From Chloromonas sp. AAM2 (lineage: Eukaryota > Chlorophyta > Chlorophyceae > Chlamydomonadales > Chlamydomonadaceae): a stretch of 64,000 nucleotides of DNA. The translations under genes were made by a program, and so were the position numbers. The DNA lies in assembly GCA_004335635.1 (NCBI GenBank), contig QAXH01005945.1:7269-71268 (forward strand). The letters are read 5' to 3'. Positions 1-13,700 of the stretch are shown piece after piece (within the stretch, counting starts at the first letter, position 1; each line of letters opens with the position of its first letter). The notes beneath the pieces are model-generated. The model did no database searches and was not told the origin of the DNA. It saw only the letters and a list, made by a program, of their open reading frames with translations.

Positions 1-1889
1 CCACACCTCCACCGCTCAAATCACTGGTTAGCACGGCCAGGCTTGACGTGCAGCAAATCACCACAAACAAGTCAATAAAGGCTCGTAGGCCGGCCGGCAC
101 AGCATGAATCTGCCAGGTACACAAGTTGGCTTGGAGTTGCCGCATCAAACATTCCGTTAACCAGGACAAGCGGGGCACGCAGCACTGGCCTACGCACCAG
201 CTCAAAACACCATCTAGTAGGCACACCGAGTCCGCTGTGTATGGAAGCAAAGAACTGCAATTAAAGACCGAGCTGGGACTGCTTTCATGGGCAGCGATTC
301 CATTGCTCAATCGGGCTACCGTGACACCCTGCTATGACCATGTAACCCTCATCTCTCATCCTGCCGCCGGCCATCATGACGACATCACAAAACGCAAGCC
401 AACCATGTAGCCTCACAGATGCGCACAGCACACCACCGCCACCACCATCAACGCCATCATCATCACGAAGGCATCATCATTCCTGAACATCCAGTGCCAC
501 AGGCACACCATCTCTGTCTGTGTGCAGCAACAGACTTGCTGTCACAACCGCGCATACCCATACCACAACCACACCGCAACCGCGGCCATAACTTATGCTT
601 GGCACCATAAAAAAACAGCACCATAAGCACTCCAGGGAATCACGGACTCCTCCTCACTCTCCTCATTCTCATCATCAACGCCACCATAATAAGTAACACT
701 GCAACCACCACGATCAGCATCACTGAACAATCACTGAAGTGGGTTGCAGGCTTTCTACATGGCGTGTGGCAAAGTCGCAACTGCAAAAAAGTCCCCCTTA
801 CGCAGGCTGCGCGTACCTGCTAGACTGATGTGATCTTTCAGTTCCAACAAACAGGATAGCACCTCGAGGGGTGGCCACCACCACTACTATCACGGTGTGT
901 CAAAATCCTCTTCACTTGTATGTGGGACGGGTTGGAGTCCCTCCCTTCATGTGATCTTTCAGTTGCATCAGCCTGGGTTCCAGTTTGAAGTTGACAGGCC
1001 GCTGCCACCACTGTTATGTCAGCAGCACTTGGCAGAGAAAATGTACAGCTGGGCAGCCACGTCTTGTTGAACCAACCTCATGATTATGACGGTGACCTCG
1101 CACATGCTTGCATCACACAACCTGGCATAGTGTGCGTATGCCGGCATGTGATGCTGCAATCCGCGAGTATTGTTTCTGAAATTAGATCGCAAAAACCCAA
1201 AAAACCCAGTACAGTGTAATCCAGTTACTTTGAAGTGGAATACTTAGTGATGCGTCAACTCCGTTCACAATCATCCATGCAAAATATAGGAAGAAATGAT
1301 GTGAAAACCGTTAGCACCGCACGTGTCGGTGCATGTACATCATGCGGCATACTGCCCATGTGACTGTTGTAGTACCAGTTGCTTCTCCCCAGTTTGCCCC
1401 AAAGTGATGCTATGTGAAGCAGTCAAATCATACGAACTCCAATCACCTTCCTGTGAATGCTAGGATTAAGACTCTGTACTTCATACATGCAACGTGAAAG
1501 AAAGTATGCGGCATCAGAATGTTTGGCAAATGGCATGTTTGCCAAGACAATGACTCGCATAGGCCTACTAACCATCACAACGCTCATTGTTGCAATATGT
1601 AGATAACAGTCCAGCTAGAGTACCGCCATACGATATTGGCTTTCCTGGTGCATTGTATTGAAGTGCCTGCTCATTATCTGGCATTGTGAAAATTGTCATG
1701 CCAGCAGACATCTTTGGCATCGGAACCAGAGCTGCAGGCATAGCTCTAGAATGTGAAAGTCTTCAACCCCTGTGTGAGCTTTCACTTGGGCCCTGTGTTG
1801 CTGGCAGCACTGGTGCAACATGGACTGGGAATTTTTGATGCTACCAATGCCAAAACCGCCCCTGGCAGGTCCGGTTGAGCAAGCAGTTG
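1..1889. other. Intergenic / 3' flank of the MYB gene
   Basis: No convincing gene is seen. A CAC/CAT-rich simple repeat lies near 425-480 and would translate as a His-rich peptide, but it has no other coding signature. One copy of a dispersed repeat occupies about 884-955 (described separately). The phrase tgtgatctttcagtt occurs twice, near 830 and 951, as an imperfect local duplication. The stretch may include the 3' UTR of the MYB gene, which ends at 1890 on the minus strand. Confidence 0.5.
884..955 (+). repeat. Dispersed ~60-70 bp repeat, copy 1
   Basis: This copy shares an ordered set of blocks (ggtgtgtc, cacttgta, gggttggagt, cctccc, tgtga) with 17482-17541 on the plus strand and 50305-50352 on the minus strand. 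All three copies lie outside exons. Its nature (old transposon fragment or other dispersed repeat) cannot be decided from three copies. Confidence 0.55.
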
Positions 1890-4800
1890 TCAGAACCTGT
1901 GGGGGGAGGATGTGCCGGGTGCAAGGCAGCTGCGCTTGAGTGCCAGACCGCACAGCCCCTCTGCAGCCTCCCGCTCCTGTGCCTCGCGCTCCTGCTCACT
2001 CAGTGCGCTCACATCATCAGGAGAGGCATCTGAGTGCGACTCGTTGCGGGACACGCAGGCACGACCCCATTGGCGCTTGCGACCACTTGCCTCCGCCAGA
2101 CCCCCACTCAGTATGGCCGGTGAGAATGCACTCAGCTGCCGCCACACGCCAGTACCACTGCCCCCACTTCCTCCAACACCGCTGCTGCCTCCATCCCGCT
2201 CGCAACCACTGCCCCCGCTGCCGCTGCTACCAGTACGCACTGCTGCTGTGACCTTGTCCTTGCCGGCAGAAATGGATGCACAGTGGTTGTGGCCGGCTGG
2301 GGGCTGGGCGCAGTCATGAGTGGCAACGGCTGGTGCCCAGGCCCGGTCCTGTTGCAGCAACATGTTCGGGTCCAGAGTCTGCAGCTGTGCTTGCTGGGTG
2401 AGATTGAATAGCTGAGCGCCAAGCAGACTCATTGCTGGAAGGTTAGCAATCATCAGTGGCATATGGTTGGATGCCATCACTCCGCCTGTGACAGCTGATG
2501 GCTGCTCCTGAACAACTGTGGCAGGCATGCACAACACCTGCTGCTGTTGCTGCATCTCGGATACCATCTGCCGAGCAATCTGCTGTAGGCCACTTGCCAC
2601 TGGATCAGATATGTGCAGCGGCTGATTGGCCGCCAATCCCAGGGTGGACATTGGCTGCTGCCCCAAGTGCTGGCCGTCTTGTGGCACACCCAGCAAACCC
2701 CAAGGGCCTGCTGCCGCGGTTGCTTGCTGCTGCAGCACTACTGGCAGCTGTGCTGTTCCGCCAGCCAATGCAGCCAGCAGCACCTGCAGTGATGGGTCGA
2801 CAGCAGGTAAGGATGCTGCGGGCAAGGGAGTGGCGGAGCGGGATGGGCCCAAGGCAGGGCTCAGCTGGCCGTGAAGCAGCGGTATGGATGGCAAAGCAGC
2901 AGCAGTGGTGCCCAGAGCTGCCAGATGCAACAGATAGGCACCGTCAGCCGCAGTTGCATTTTGGCTGGTCAAGCCAACGGCTTGGCCGCCTGTGGCTGCC
3001 ACACCGACCAGAGGGGTTATGCACAGTGTGGGGTTGGCTGCCTGGCTCCCTGGATCACATGCTCCTGCCTCAACCGTTTCCGCTCCAGGGAGTTCGTCAG
3101 TTTTCTTTGCGGCCGCTACCAGTGGCCGGCCGTTCTCGTCAAACCCTGCCCTGCCAGTTACTGTGTTGCCGGTTGCAGCCTGCACAGCTGGTTCCATGAT
3201 TGTGCCACTTGGCAAGCCGCTAGCTACGCCCCAGGCAGGCGTGGATACTGGGAAGCCGGGCGGTGGCCGGGCTGAGGCACATGCCAAGGCTGAGACGGCT
3301 AGCTGAGTGAGCATGTCAGCACTGGCTACTTTGGGCAGCGTGGCAGAGGGGCCGCGGCTGCAGGGTCGAACACCGGCCGCCCACATGCCTGCCTCAGGTG
3401 TTTGCGGCCGTGGCAATGTGAAGCTGTTGTTACGCAGGGACTTGCTAGCAGTCGGCAATGGTGGGATGTGACGGCGCTCGCGTGATGCAGGCTCATGGCT
3501 TGGGGCTGCAGGGTGTGTACCACGGTGGCGATGGTGGTGGTGCACATGACTTGAGCCGTCACCTGCAGCGATGCGCAACACAGCATCTCCTGCTGTTAAT
3601 GGAATGCTTCACTGACCCTTGTCATTTAGAATTCATTCTTGTCGGTCACCTACTAACCAGAGTCTTTCACGGCCAGGGTTGCAGCCAGGGTTTATGTTTT
3701 GAGAACCGACACATGAAGGGTGTGCAGGCACAGGAAACGTTGCAGGTCAACAAGACTTTTCACTTACCGCTGCTGCCATGCATCGGCGTGTCTCTGTCCT
3801 TTAATCCAGGTTGCTCCGGGCCACTGTTGTTGTCGTCCGGCCCACCATTGTTGCCGTCTGACCCGCAATTGTTGCCATCCGAGCCACCGCTGCCCGGCGC
3901 CATCCTGCCTGTCCGAGCCGTTGTTTCCATCGGACCCATTGTTCGCTTGTGTCACCTGGCGATGCAATGAAATGGGCCCAGAACCTGCCGTCGTCGCGTC
4001 GTGATTAGTAATAGTGGTACCAGCCCGGCTGCCCTTCTTGCCATTTGACGCTGTCTCCTGATTGACACTCTGCACGCAACAAACAAGCACAAAGCACCTC
4101 GGCGGCTGGCCACGACCACGCCTCATGCTGGGAAGGGCCGCATACCTATTGATCATGATTCTGGGAAGGGCCGCATGCAATATGATCAAGAATTTGCCAG
4201 CCTCGTGTATGCATCACCTGGCTATTCGACAACCCTTCTCACCTGCTGCAACCAGGTGCCAGAGCTGCCATGCCCAGTAGACTCAGGCACATCATCTCCA
4301 GCCCTGACCTTCGCTCTCCATCGCTGCAAATTGCTCTCTTTCTGCAGCTGTTCCTCCGCTTGTTGTTCGCTGTCGCCTCGGCAGGGAGACTCGGGTGGCG
4401 CGCTGCCAGTGCCCGCCCCGCTGCTGTGGTCCGTAGCGCCAGCGCCTGCATTCCCACCCTGCTCATCGTCACCCACCATACCCAAGTCCATGCTACCACG
4501 CTGCGGGCAACACAAGCGGCAGGCAAACCAAGATGTTATCAGCGTGATAATCCAACAGGGGACCTCACACACACTGTGTAGCGTACCAAGCGACAGCGTC
4601 ACTAGTGCCAAGCAAAACGTATTTCGCAACCAGTCCTTGGCCTCAGTACAGCAGAAGCAACATGCTAAGCATGCTGTTGCGGGTTCGTCCGTGCACCATT
4701 ACAAAGTGCGTTGCATTTCCTTCTCATCCACGCCGCTTATCAGATCCTTGTCAGGTACAATGTAGACGTCGGTGCTGCGGTTTTATTCATGGATTACACC

Positions 4801-7800
4801 GCTCTGGGGCAGCTCATATGTCCTGTGACGCACACCCTTGTTGGTTGGGCTCCCAATCAGGCGCACACACCTGCATGGACAGCAGCAGCATGCCCGCCGT
4901 GTGCTCGCGGGCGATGCGGTCATGGCGTTGTGCGGCCAGGCCGTGCGATTGCCCGCGCGGCGGCCAGCGGGACTGGCTCCAGTCCACCACAGGCGTGCTC
5001 CACACGCTCAGCACGCTGCTGCCCGCGACAGCCGCACCTGCTGGGGCCCCACCCACAGCACCTGCACAGGACATGCAGTGCCGGGGGCTGGCTCCGCGTC
5101 CTAGGCTAACGATTGATATCCGCTGTCACGACCTCCAAGCTTAGCACATGCTGACTGCAAGTACAAGCTGCGTGGCACCAACAAAGCTGCCAAAAGCGAC
5201 ACAGCCTAAGACACCGGAGTCAAGCTGCAAGTCTGGGCTCTGTTAGCCAAATTCGACACCAGCAGCAGCATGATCCACCCAGGTAAATGCACATGCACAC
5301 GCGCACACGCACACACGTACCTTTGGCGTCCAGGCTGCCTGTCGCGCCTTGGGTTGAGTTGCCCACAGCAAGCTTACTGCCTGACCGCTTCAGCAAGTTG
5401 TTGCTGTGCTTGGTGGGTCCGCTGGCTGCTGCTGGGCTGCTGCTGCCGCTGCCCGCTGGCATGCCACTGGCCCCTGCGCCGCTCTTATCACCGCCGTCCC
5501 GCGACTCATGGGAGCAAGTGCTGATGCCGTCACTGCTGCCCTTGGCGTCGTCTACCCTCGCCTTGGCAACTGCAACCTGCAGTGTGTGGCTACCTTGCTC
5601 CTGGGTGCTGCGGCCATCCGCCTTGTATTCAAGCACCGGGCCGTTTCCTGCTGTGCCATGGCCTAAAGGGTGGGTGTGGGCGATTACAGGGTCCAGGGAA
5701 CCGCGTGGGAGCTTCAACACCGGGCAGTTGGGGTCCGAGCAGGGGTGCGAAGTGGACGAGCACAGCGGTGTATGGCCGGGCAAGGACGCACATGCATGCG
5801 ATTGGTTGGGCAGGAAGCACGCAAGAAGGGGATGGGTCGGTGCGGAAGAAAACGTTCCCATGAGGTGCTGCAGCTGATTAGGATGTGCGCCAGGCAGGGA
5901 TGCATGCACGTGTCGTGGGAGGGCGCGCAGCACTGCGTCCGCAGCCTGCATGTCAGAGGGCTGTAGGCAGTGGGAGTTGATGGCAATAGCGTCCTCCAAT
6001 AGGGCCGCTTGAATGCCAGCCGTCTGCAAACACAGTTGAACACATCATACGTGCATTGTCATATCTTGTTGTACGAACCCACACCATTTCGTGTGGTGTA
6101 ATAGCGTTTAGTATTGTTTACGCAGAAGTGATTGGAATCAGCACAATTGCCACTCATGAAAGGAATGGACTGCCAGGCATTGGCTGGCATGTCGACGCTG
6201 GCACATAGGCCAAGGATGAGGGGCTAGACCAATGGCTTGCCCGTGTAGAGCCCTACCTCAAGACTGGGTGCGGCCAGGGTCATGGCGGCCAGCAGGGCTG
6301 GGGGCAGGCCGTAGAAGGGAAAGCCTCGTGGAGGGTAGTTCTGCACGGCGTACAGCGTAGGTCTGGTTTGAAAGACAGGTTTGAACTCGCTTGTGTGCAC
6401 ACGTTGCAAGGTGCTGCGACTCCCAGCTGGCGTGCCTTCCTCATGGTATGATGACTGCTTAAGGGCTCTAGTAGCTTAGCCAGTCCTTCCACCACCCTGC
6501 CTACCTGCATGTGGACCTGAACCTGCTGCCCCGCTGCAGCGACTACAGCCAAGGCAGCCGCAGCCGCCGCTGCAGATGCAGCCGCCACCACCGCCGCCAC
6601 CGTAACCTCCAACACCTCCTCGTCCGTTCCTTTCTCTTGGCCCCGCTGCACACCCTGCACGGCTGGCGTCCCAGCTCCAGAGGTACCACGCAGATCCTGC
6701 CAGGACCTGCAGCCTGCCCCGTGCAGCAGGGCTGGCCGGCATGCATCAACGGTCTCGTTTAGCGTTAGTCTGGCACTTGCTACGTTGCCTCCTGCATTTG
6801 CTGCTGTGGGACGTCCTAGTGATGGAGCTACAGCAGGGCTCATCAAGCCAGTGCTGGTCGGTTGCCGGAATGCATGGCCGGCGGCAGGAGTGCGGCCTGC
6901 ATCAGCACCTGGCCTGTGGTTGAGGCTGTCCAAGGTTGAGCCAAGGGCCTGGTGTGCATCACTCCCTTGGCGTGTCATGGGCCGTGGACTGGTAGCCATG
7001 TGCCTTCGTTCTGGGCGGGAGTGATTGCCATGCACTGGGCCGCCATCGCCCTCTGACACGGCCATGCCAGAAACATCGCCGTTGTAATCGTCATCATCAT
7101 CTCCAGACCCGCCATTGCTGGGTGCCCCAGAGGGTGAAGGTAGTTGGCCATTGCGAGGATAAGGCAGGGAGGGCTTGCGCTTGGCCCGTGGTGGTGGGAT
7201 GTCAATCTGCTCTTCCGCTGCACATGCACAGGAGGCAAAGAAACATGACAGAGTCAGAAGCCAGCATCAGGGCCACCAAGTCCGCCCACATGCAAGCTGC
7301 TTGTCGTCCCAGTGCCGCATGGCAAGGCAGTCCCACTGACCTTCACACAGGACAGGGCATTTGATGCTGCATAGCCTCAAGCAAAGGGTAATCAGGCATC
7401 AAATCCATGGATGCCTGCATGGAGAAACTAGGCTGCTTGTACGGTCTGTATTCTGCATGTGAGCACGTGTGTGCGCATGCTCCAATCACTCAGCTGTGAC
7501 CACACACAAAGCACAGCTGTGTTCCTCACCTGTTGCACGGTCCTTCTGCCGTTCCAACTTGGAAAAGAACTTTTGAGCATGGCTTCGGATTTGCACGGTT
7601 GTCTTGGTACCAATGGCCTCTGCAGTGGCAGAGTGGTGTAACGTCACATTGAACTTGTGGAGGGCGACGTGATGCCATGGCATGCGCAAAGGTGGAGAGG
7701 CATATCTACCTGGTAGGCCCTGCACTAAGTTGGCGACTTCATGCAACAAGCGAGTAATCTTGCTTCAGATGTTGTGCACTGAGCAAGAACAAGGCACACA

Positions 7801-8291
7801 CACAGCACGGATGTTTCACCATGTCGCCGTGCCTAAGTTTCCATTTGCAACCCCAGGCTCTCAGTACTGCTCTAATGGAAATCACAAGAAGTGCCATGCC
7901 AACCACACACCTTCAATTTTCCTCCAGGCCCGGCCATGGACCTTCAGTGCCTCCAGAAATTTCTGATGCTCCTCGTCTGTCCACTTCTCACGCTGCTTGG
8001 TAATGGTATACGGCTTCCGGGCCTGTGAAAGGTAAGAAGGAAAATGTGTATCTGACATGTCCAGGTGTGCATGTAAGGGCGGTGCAAGCCTGGCAGATGG
8101 AGTGGATAGGCGATGCAATGAGCAAGCGAGGATGCAGGCAAGCGCAGACATGACCAGTAGTTGCACGGAAATGGAGCAGCGAAGTGGTGCCATCAGGCGC
8201 GCGCGCAAGCACAAATGACCCCGCAAAAAAGTATCGCCCTCCTCACAATAATACTTTGCAGACGCCTGATCTTATCAGTGAGCTTCAGCAT
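1890..8291 (-). CDS. ROC40: LHY/CCA1/REVEILLE-class MYB transcription factor (ROC40-like)
   Basis: Likely a nuclear DNA-binding regulator of the circadian MYB-related class; in Chlamydomonas the LHY/CCA1-like member is ROC40. Exons, 5' to 3' on the minus strand: 8291-8247 (tentative start, [10 protein letters not shown]), 8022-7911, 7619-7530, 7217-6505, about 6380-6257 (5' edge unresolved), 6023-5321, 5100-4871, 4500-4243, 4069-3768, 3549-1890. The first exons encode a single MYB repeat, [17 protein letters not shown] through [16 protein letters not shown], then the third helix [16 protein letters not shown]. The next exon opens with [16 protein letters not shown], the class-defining motif after the MYB repeat. 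The remaining ~1,250 residues are low complexity: Ala run, Asp run, Gly/Ser, Gln and His tracts. At about 1,400 residues it is at least twice the size of plant LHY. The class call is secure; ROC40 orthology is inference. Phase between the 6505 donor and the next exon is not reconciled. Confidence 0.85.
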
Positions 8292-10730
8292 TACGAGGAC
8301 AAGGACTCGGTGTAGCGACACTCTGACGGTATCTGGCACTGGCAGTCGGAACCCTGCTGACGCTGGCAGCTTGAATGGCTCGACGGCCTGCCAACTCAGC
8401 TGCCCGCTGAGCCTGTCCTCGAGCGCACCTTGGCCTTTGGCAAATCTTGCGTCTCCATGTCGTGTTACTCCTGCCAAGATTCAGTGTTAAAGATTCATTG
8501 TGGCACCTGTCAGGTGCGGCCTTGGTTCTAATCCGGGCCGCTCATTACATTCAGCCGGCCACTACGCTGCTCCTCCGTTGGTCACCAGTGCACTCTTTCC
8601 GATGCCTCTGCGAGGGGCGCAACCAAGCTTAACCCCCAAGGCCAAGGAGGGCATTTACTTTTTTTGCATTTTATCACGTGGGCAGCCAAGTTGACTTTTT
8701 GCCCGATTTTTCCACAACAGGAAGGGACAAGGAGAAAATGGCTACTACTGTGCCCTTGCAACGAGCAAGCTGCACCAAGGCAACCGTTCGCCGGCTCATC
8801 AAGAGTGTACGCCCATGTCATCGTTGTCTATGGCTCATGATGAGTGTACGCCCACGCAGACAACTTTGAAGTACTTAAGCTCTCTTTGTCCGAAGCCAAA
8901 GGCTTGCTTCAGTCACACCTTCAATTTGGGATAGCAGCGCACTGACAACCGATGCTTTAGAGCGAGTCAAGTTGAAATTGCTCGCTTTTTGTCCCTTATT
9001 TTGTTCCTGCTCCAGACTGGCTTTGCCGATGCACTGTACCAGTGCTGCCACTCCATCTTGCAGCCCTTTGGTGTCCAAGGCTAAGAAGGGACATTGCTCT
9101 TTGCCCAGCAAACAGGCACTCCCCCCTCAAGCATCCCTCTCCATCTCCATCCCAACTTTCTGCACGTGCAAGGCAGGAAATGCAAGGTCCTGCTGAGGTA
9201 CTCCAACAAGCACATGCGAGCCAGACCATGGCTAGACTGTCCTGTGCAATTGCCAATTATATCACTGCATGTCATCACTGCATGTCATCACGGGTACTCC
9301 AGAATGCTGATGACACGCCTGTCAAATTGCCAATACTGGAATATGCTTGCTCTGCAGTCGGGGTGTAGAGGGCTCGCAAGGAGGCGGGCGGCCAATCATA
9401 TCCCAGGGGCGTTGGTTTGCCTCATCTGACTCTCGTTTCACATCATGAAACGTCAGAAACTCTCAGACGCCTGGGGAAATTCTGCGCACGGCCTGACAAG
9501 AGTCCCCAGTTCCTGTGTAGCTCAGACAATTTGTCATGACATGGCAGCTTTCCTTCCACACAGAGATATCGCTTAAAGGCACTAGACAGGATTACAGGGA
9601 GGTTTGCATGTTTTCTATATGTGGCCTGATCCAGGTGAGGCAAGCCATCAGTTGCCTCAAGACACAGAACAAGTCACAGGATACTTGCTTTTCCAGATTG
9701 CCATACTTTCCCGAAGCACATTCCCGACCAACTGAGCTATGGCTTTCAACTGTGGTAGACCAGGGCAGGCAAAACGCCTGACGACACTTATCGAGTTATC
9801 GTTCAGACGTCAGACCCACAAGCCACTTGAGCACGGGTTCACGTGGTGCATGATGATGCAAGACTGGTGGCACAACACACTAGACTAATGCACCAGGCAC
9901 GATGATGCAAGACTGGTGGCACAACACACTATACTGATGCACCAGGCACGATGATGCAAGACTGGTGGCACAACACACTATACTAATGCGCCAGGCACGA
10001 TGATGCAAGACTGGTGGCACAACACACTATACTGATGCACCAGGCACGATGATTAGTCTGCTTGCCTTCAGTGTTTGATGGTGGCCAAAGCTTGCGATAT
10101 ATCGCACAGAAAGATGAGTCGCGAACTGGCAAAGCTCTTTTTTTTTGCAAGAATGTTGGCACAACACCTTACATATTGAATGAGCATGACTCACACATCA
10201 CTCACCATCCAGTCATTTGCGTGATATTGTGGCAAAGCTAACACGCATGGGAACCAGTACAGCAACTAGCTGAACTATTCACAACAAAATCCATCGAACA
10301 AATCAAATCACTGAACGAACCAAGTCAGGGGCACACGTGTTCAGGAGTTTGCCATTCATTCACCATCTATTCTGTGCTAACAAGTAGAGAATGGGCAGGG
10401 ACTTAACTGATGGATTCTTACTGGCTTAAGTTCCCAGATTTAATCACGGATGAGGATCACCAATGCACACTTTGCTCAGTGAACCACTTCACTCACAAAG
10501 CGCTGTTCAAGCAGGATCATGACTAGCGACCAGGCAAGTTAGGGTATTACTGTGCATGCTGCTGCCTGCCTTGACCGATCACGCAAGCCCTTGACCATGC
10601 AAGCAGCGCATTGGAGTGGGTTAATCACGCCCATCTGCCAACTACACGCAGGTACATGCACAGGCTTGTGCGTGGGCTGACAAGTTGTCTCTGAGTGGCT
10701 GAAGTCGCGCCATTCACAAGTTGGGTCTGC
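8292..10730. other. Intergenic between the MYB gene and the transporter
   Basis: No supported gene. A 78-residue minus-strand ORF at 8875-9111 has no recognisable domain. The stretch holds a 49-bp tandem array (about 9849-10050) and a partial copy of the dispersed inverted-repeat end at about 10121-10150. MYB promoter and 5' UTR should lie just above 8291, and the transporter 3' UTR just below 10731. Confidence 0.5.
9849..10050. repeat. Tandem array, ~49-bp unit, about 4 copies
   Basis: The unit contains gatgatgcaagactggtggc followed by acaacacacta and atgcaccagg. Four nearly identical copies sit head to tail with one or two substitutions each. A diverged echo (gttggcacaacacc) follows near 10155. 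It is non-coding. Confidence 0.85.
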
Positions 10731-13700
10731 TCAAGCAAGCTTGACCACTGGCTGGGCGCCGCCCTGATCAGGAGGGCTGTTACTCGCCTTGGCCACGTTG
10801 TAGGCCACAAAGCCCATGAGCGAGACCACATAGCCTATAAGCTGCAATTGACCAACCTGCGGACAGTCCATACGTACGTTTGTAGAACAATGGATGATCA
10901 ATCAATGATAGTTCCCATCGTGTAGTCCAATCCTGTGGCTACACCTACTCGTGCTCAAAGCTGGATAGTGCCATCTTCTTCTTGGTTTACTTCTTGGTGA
11001 GAGTGCCATCTTCTTCTGGTTTCAAATATAATGGTAGTAATGCTCGAGTCAGCCGCCATTCCAGAACATCCTGCACGTTCCTTAGACTAACGTGAGGTCA
11101 AGTCACTAGTGTTGGCATTGTTTATCCCTCGCCATGCCCCTCGCCATCGGCAGAAATCTTTTGGAAGTCACTTTGGAAGCAAAGGACTGTCGGTGTCAAG
11201 TCCCTCACCTGCTCCTGTAGCAACACAACGCTGATGACCACCAGGCCTGCGTCCTTAACAGTGCCAAGCACCTGCGTATAGCCAATTGCCATGCAACTGG
11301 AAACTTCAGACGAAAAACACAAGAGGTGACAGAGGCGTGATGCAAGCCTGGCTGCGGCTGTATCAAGGGTTTGGTGGGCAGACAGAGCTTGCAGGAAAGT
11401 TGCAGCGGTTTTGCAACAATAGATCTTCTTAATAAATCGCCGGATAAGATTGCTGGACAGATGGAATCAGCAGCTTCTAAGATAAGCAAGTGCATTCCAG
11501 TGCACACCAGGTCCTGTCATCCAGGTATGAATCTCAACTGCCCACGTGCCCTTCGCACCTTGAGTGTGAGTGAGCTGGCTCGTTTGATGACCAGGATAGC
11601 CAAGATGTTGACGCCAAACCCAGCCATAGCGGACACCTGCATAACATCAGCACCGTCAACTACTTGAGATGGTATACCGGGCCCAGCACACAGATGATAC
11701 TGAACCTGCTGTCTAGGTGTCAGCTGGTGTGAGAATACCTGGACTGGTCTTGTGACTGACAAAATGAACCAAAATCAGCATCCATATCGGACCAGACATG
11801 GACCCTGCACACGCGCCGGCAACTGCCAGAGTCCAAGCATCGCTGCAGATTAAGTATGCTGCAGTCAGCACACGAGCTGAGTCCAGGCGTTCAATGTTTG
11901 GTGCAGTTGGAAACCTGCATTCAAATGTTGCTGGCAGCAATACGTGCCACACTGCCAGCGGGCGCTCATCTGCCACATGGGCTTGACTCTGGCACCAGGT
12001 GTGTGTTACACTGGCACCGTAAACAAACGCACAAGGTTCAACCACCAAACTGGTCGATGCATATGAAGCTCTTCTCACGCCAATCTCCCTTGCCACCATG
12101 GTCATGGTATGTACAGTCATACATGGCTTGTTCATTTGCCCGCGTACGAGTGACCAGTCTTCCTCACCATGAAGGGGAACGGTTGCTCCAGTGCTGCTTC
12201 GTACGCCTTGTGTTTGACAAGGGACGTCCATTCCCAAACCATGGCCTGTGCGGCATGGCAAACATGCACCAGGCAAACTCGATCAGAGCCCATACACATG
12301 GCCAAACACGCAGCTAACTGCTTAGGCTTGCTGGGAAGCTGGTTGTATAGTTGATTGAATAATGGTTCTTTGCTTGAATGCGCTGTCCTGCACTTGTTTG
12401 GCAGCTAAACTACAGGAGAAAATCGTTGCACCAGAAAACACAGCTGTTCTGATTGACCCAGAACATCTGTATCGTCCCACAAGTGGAACTCACAAGTGAA
12501 AGGTGCATCTCACACTTGAAACGGCAGTGGCCGCACTCGCCACATCACGTCACCATGCCCCAAACACCTTCAGTGCCTCACTCACTCGGATGGCATGCAG
12601 TCACATGCACCATGTTCGCATGCTGCCCTTGCCCGGCCTCACCTGCGCCATGAGCCATGCACAGCAGCCGCTGCTGATGTACATGAGGCCCTCCATGGGG
12701 TGCAGCTCCCCTCCCCTCGGGTCCTGCATGCACGTGCGTGAGAGCACATACTGTGATGCTGGTGCCTCGCGGGAGCAAACGGCGACATGAAGCACACAAC
12801 TGAATCAATGCTGCCGTGCAAGGAACTGTAGAAACACTACGTTCCTGGGACATCTGGTGTGCAGAGCTGGTATGAGCAGCGCTGTGGTTGCGTGGTGTAT
12901 TGTCTGGTTAGTTTGTTGGGTATGCGGTGCATGATATGTGCTGACGTCCTGGATAGCCACCCAGCATGGTACATATATCACACTAAGCTTTCCTTGCCTG
13001 GAATTGCTGAGACAGGACCTAACACTGCTCCTGCATGGTTGTGCTTGCTTTCCAGCTCCAGGGCATTGCACCCTCAGGTTGATGCAGCCTGTAAAAGTGT
13101 TGTGCGTTGCATGTTCTTGGACATGACGCCTGTCCTCATATGACATGGTATCACATGCGATCACACGCACCATGAGAAACTGCATGAGCACCAGCCTGAG
13201 CGACTCTGCCACAACGCTTGTGAGCATGGTTGCAACCCCTATGAAGGACACGTTGACCTCTCCATAGCCCGCCACACACACGCCCAGGCTGATGATGCAG
13301 ACGGACACCACCAGGCTGCAAAACCACATGACAAGGACGCGCAAACACGTTTGTGACCAGGCAGCGAGCTTTGCATGCAAAGTTGGCAGGCATTCTTGGT
13401 GTGCTTGCAGACTGCTGTTGGATTCTTTCAAGCTCCTGTGGGCGCCGTGCTTGATGCACCCCCAGCTGCTCGATTTGCTCTACTGTATTCCAGCAAGTTT
13501 TCATCTGTCTGCATCACTTTGAGCGCCTGCCACATGCACATGGTTGCATGCCTGCATGTCCTGAGCATCCCAGGCGCTATGGTTCCTCACTTGGTGGTTG
13601 CTCTCTCCAACTGAAATGCGAAAAGGAGGAGCATGGTCACCACTGGTGTGGATGCCTTGAGCATTTGAACGAATGCCAGGGTCAGGTAAAGGAAAGACAG

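Noticed and set aside
419..610. His-rich plus-strand ORF (HHRHHHQRHHHH)
   Set aside because: It comes from a CAC/CAT simple repeat. There is no domain, no splice support and no conserved flank.
1912..3306. Several plus-strand ORFs opposite the last MYB exon
   Set aside because: They are antisense shadows of a long low-complexity minus-strand exon.
8505..8545. ggttctaatcc, resembling a tRNA T-loop / B box
   Set aside because: It deviates from the B-box consensus at an invariant position, and no A box, cloverleaf or acceptor stem can be formed with the upstream 70 nt.
8875..9111. 78-residue minus-strand ORF near 9 kb
   Set aside because: There is no recognised domain, no linked exon and no composition signal beyond chance length.
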